DNA from: Dermatophilus congolensis
GTDB lineage: Bacteria > Actinomycetota > Actinomycetes > Actinomycetales > Dermatophilaceae
Length of the DNA stretch: 64,000 nucleotides
Assembly: GCF_900447215.1 (NCBI RefSeq)
Contig: NZ_UFYA01000001.1
Coordinates: 1-64,000, forward strand
Direction: 5' to 3'
The notes under the pieces were generated by a model. The model did no database searches, was not told where the DNA came from, and saw only the letters and a list, made by a program, of their open reading frames with translations. Within the stretch, counting starts at the first letter, position 1, and the number at the start of each line of letters is the position of its first letter. The translations under genes and the position numbers were made by a program. Positions 62,742-64,000 of this stretch are shown piece after piece.

Positions 62742-64000
62742 ATGTCGACCGAAACCGCCCCACCCAAACGCCACATACTGCCCTCCTACACAGTCCAAGT
62801 ACTCCTCGCACTCGTCCTGGGAGTCGTCCTAGGACTCATCGCCCGAACAGCCAACATCACCTGGCTCGCTGCCACCCTCGACATCACCGGCACCCTCTTC
62901 GTCCAACTCCTCAAACTCACCATCCCCATCCTCGTCTTCACCGCCGTTGTCAGCTCCATCGCCCACCTACGCGGCGTCACCGGCGCAGCCCGCCTCGCCG
63001 GCCAAACCCTCCTCTGGTTCGCCGCCACCGGGCTAGCCGCCTCACTCACCGGCCTCGCCGTCGGCCTCATCACCAACCCCGGCCGCGGCGTCACACTCGA
63101 CATGAGCGCCGCACACGCACCCAAAAACACAGGCAGCTGGCTCGACTTCATCACCGGAATCATCCCAACCAACGTCGTCGGCGCATTCGTCGAAAACAAC
63201 GTCCTCCAAATCGTCTTCATCGCCGCCGTCATCGGAGTAGCCACCATCAAAGTCGGCGACGCAGCCCAACCCTTCCTCGACCTCGTCGACTCCCTCCTCG
63301 AAATCGTCCAAAAAGCACTCTGGTGGGTCATCCTCCTCGCCCCCATCGGCACCCTCGGACTCATCGGCCGCGCCGTCGCCCAATACGGCTGGGACCTCAT
63401 CGGCCCCCTAGCCACCTTCACCGCCGACATCTACATCGGATGCTTCGTCGTTCTAGCCATCCTCTACCCACTCTTCCTACGCCTGGGCGCAGGCCTATCC
63501 GTCCGCAAGTTCTACGCCGCAGCCTGGCCAGCCATCCAACTCGGCTTCGTCTCCCGATCCTCCGTCGGCACCATGCCCCTAACCCAACGCGTCACCATCG
63601 AACGACTCGGCGTCGACCGCGGCTACGCAGCATTCGCCATCCCCTTCGGAGCCACCTCAAAAATGGACGGCTGCGCCGCCGTATACCCAGCCATCGCAGC
63701 AATCTTCGTAGCCCAAATCTTCGGCGTCGACCTCACCCTGGCCCAATACGCCCTCATCGTCTTCGTCTCCGTTATCGGCTCGGCCGCCACCGCAGGACTC
63801 AATGGCGCTACCGTCATGCTCACCCTCACCCTCTCCACCATCGGACTGCCACTCGAAGGTGTCGGACTCCTCTTGGCCGTCGACCCCATCATCGACATGA
63901 TCCGCACAGCCACCAACGTCACCGGACAAGCCGCCATCACCGCCGTCGTCGCAGCTCGCGAAAAACTCCTCGACCACGACACCTACCAAGCAGCCAACAC
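62742..64000 (+). CDS. Dicarboxylate/amino acid:cation symporter (DAACS family), 3' partial
   Basis: The frame from ATG 62742 is open to the window edge (419 codons), so only the extreme C-terminus is missing. It encodes a glutamate/dicarboxylate-type symporter: LPSYTVQVLLALVLGVVLGL (20 residues) in helix 1, FVQLLKLTIPILVFTAVVSS in helix 3 (20 residues), the serine-rich hairpin region FVSRSSVGTMPLTQ (usual SSSSAATLP is degenerate here), IPFGATSKMDGCAAVYPAIA (family PxGATxNMDG; 20 residues), and VDPIIDMIRTATNVTGQA. aaagg lies 7 nt upstream. Substrate may be a C4-dicarboxylate, glutamate or serine/threonine. Confidence 0.93.
   Translation, partial: MSTETAPPKRHILPSYTVQVLLALVLGVVLGLIARTANITWLAATLDITGTLFVQLLKLTIPILVFTAVVSSIAHLRGVTGAARLAGQTLLWFAATGLAASLTGLAVGLITNPGRGVTLDMSAAHAPKNTGSWLDFITGIIPTNVVGAFVENNVLQIVFIAAVIGVATIKVGDAAQPFLDLVDSLLEIVQKALWWVILLAPIGTLGLIGRAVAQYGWDLIGPLATFTADIYIGCFVVLAILYPLFLRLGAGLSVRKFYAAAWPAIQLGFVSRSSVGTMPLTQRVTIERLGVDRGYAAFAIPFGATSKMDGCAAVYPAIAAIFVAQIFGVDLTLAQYALIVFVSVIGSAATAGLNGATVMLTLTLSTIGLPLEGVGLLLAVDPIIDMIRTATNVTGQAAITAVVAAREKLLDHDTYQAAN

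Overview
The window reads as chromosomal DNA of a pigmented, menaquinone-using Actinomycetota. Lsr2, WhiB and SigD/RsdA regulators, DisA, ClpC, the tiny ribosomal protein bS22, a GroEL with a His-rich tail and a ResB/CcsA cytochrome c system all point there. The groESL / whiB / sigD / rsdA / guaB order matches the mycobacterial whiB3-sigD neighbourhood. Moderate-to-high GC, a bacterial aromatic-carotenoid cluster and several decayed genes would suit a member of Micrococcales such as Dermatophilaceae. The family placement is inference; the phylum is not in doubt. No rRNA, tRNA, CRISPR array, insertion sequence or prophage gene was seen.

Layout. 0-11.8 kb is housekeeping: lsr2 (5' end outside), an SBF-type transporter, clpC, the leftward block mutY-disA-radA (DNA repair and c-di-AMP), then a sugar-phosphate isomerase-like gene, proline dehydrogenase, proC and a GNAT enzyme. 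11.8-12.6 kb holds a previously easy-to-miss wreck of an acuC deacetylase gene, followed by the 32-residue bS22 gene and a glutaredoxin-like gene. 13.3-24 kb is a long rightward run: hemA-C-D-B-L (glutamate to uroporphyrinogen III) and the system II cytochrome c maturation genes (phosphatase, thioredoxin-like lipoprotein, ccdA, resB, ccsA). 24-33.7 kb is menaquinone biosynthesis (menA, menE, menB leftward; menC rightward) mixed with an acyltransferase, a NUDIX gene, a Pta-like gene with an eroded active site, and two damaged copies of a small secreted MmpS-like protein with duplicated promoters on either side of menB.

34-46 kb carries an M20 amidohydrolase and MFS exporter pair, a methyltransferase, groES-groL behind two CIRCE operators, a gluconate-type permease, whiB, sigD, rsdA and guaB. 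46.6-51.5 kb is a five-gene, translationally coupled sugar-nucleotide operon whose enzyme set (CDP-glucose-type cytidylyltransferase, SDR, RmlC-like epimerase, SAF-domain dehydrogenase, LhgO-like oxidase, but no recognisable 4,6-dehydratase) does not match a standard sugar pathway. 51.6-54.7 kb is a lactococcin-972-type bacteriocin locus (ABC ATPase, membrane immunity protein broken by two frameshifts, bacteriocin). 55-62.6 kb is an isorenieratene-type carotenoid operon (crtU, idi, crtI, crtB, crtY, cytochrome P450, SRPBCC protein), and a dicarboxylate/amino-acid symporter runs off the right edge.

Two themes deserve attention: gene decay (acuC, bacteriocin immunity gene, both MmpS-like copies, Pta active site), and an eye-visible block structure of strand composition, where the + strand switches between C/A-rich and G/T-rich over blocks of about 10 kb independent of gene direction. 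All functions are from sequence motifs and known synteny; no search was run.
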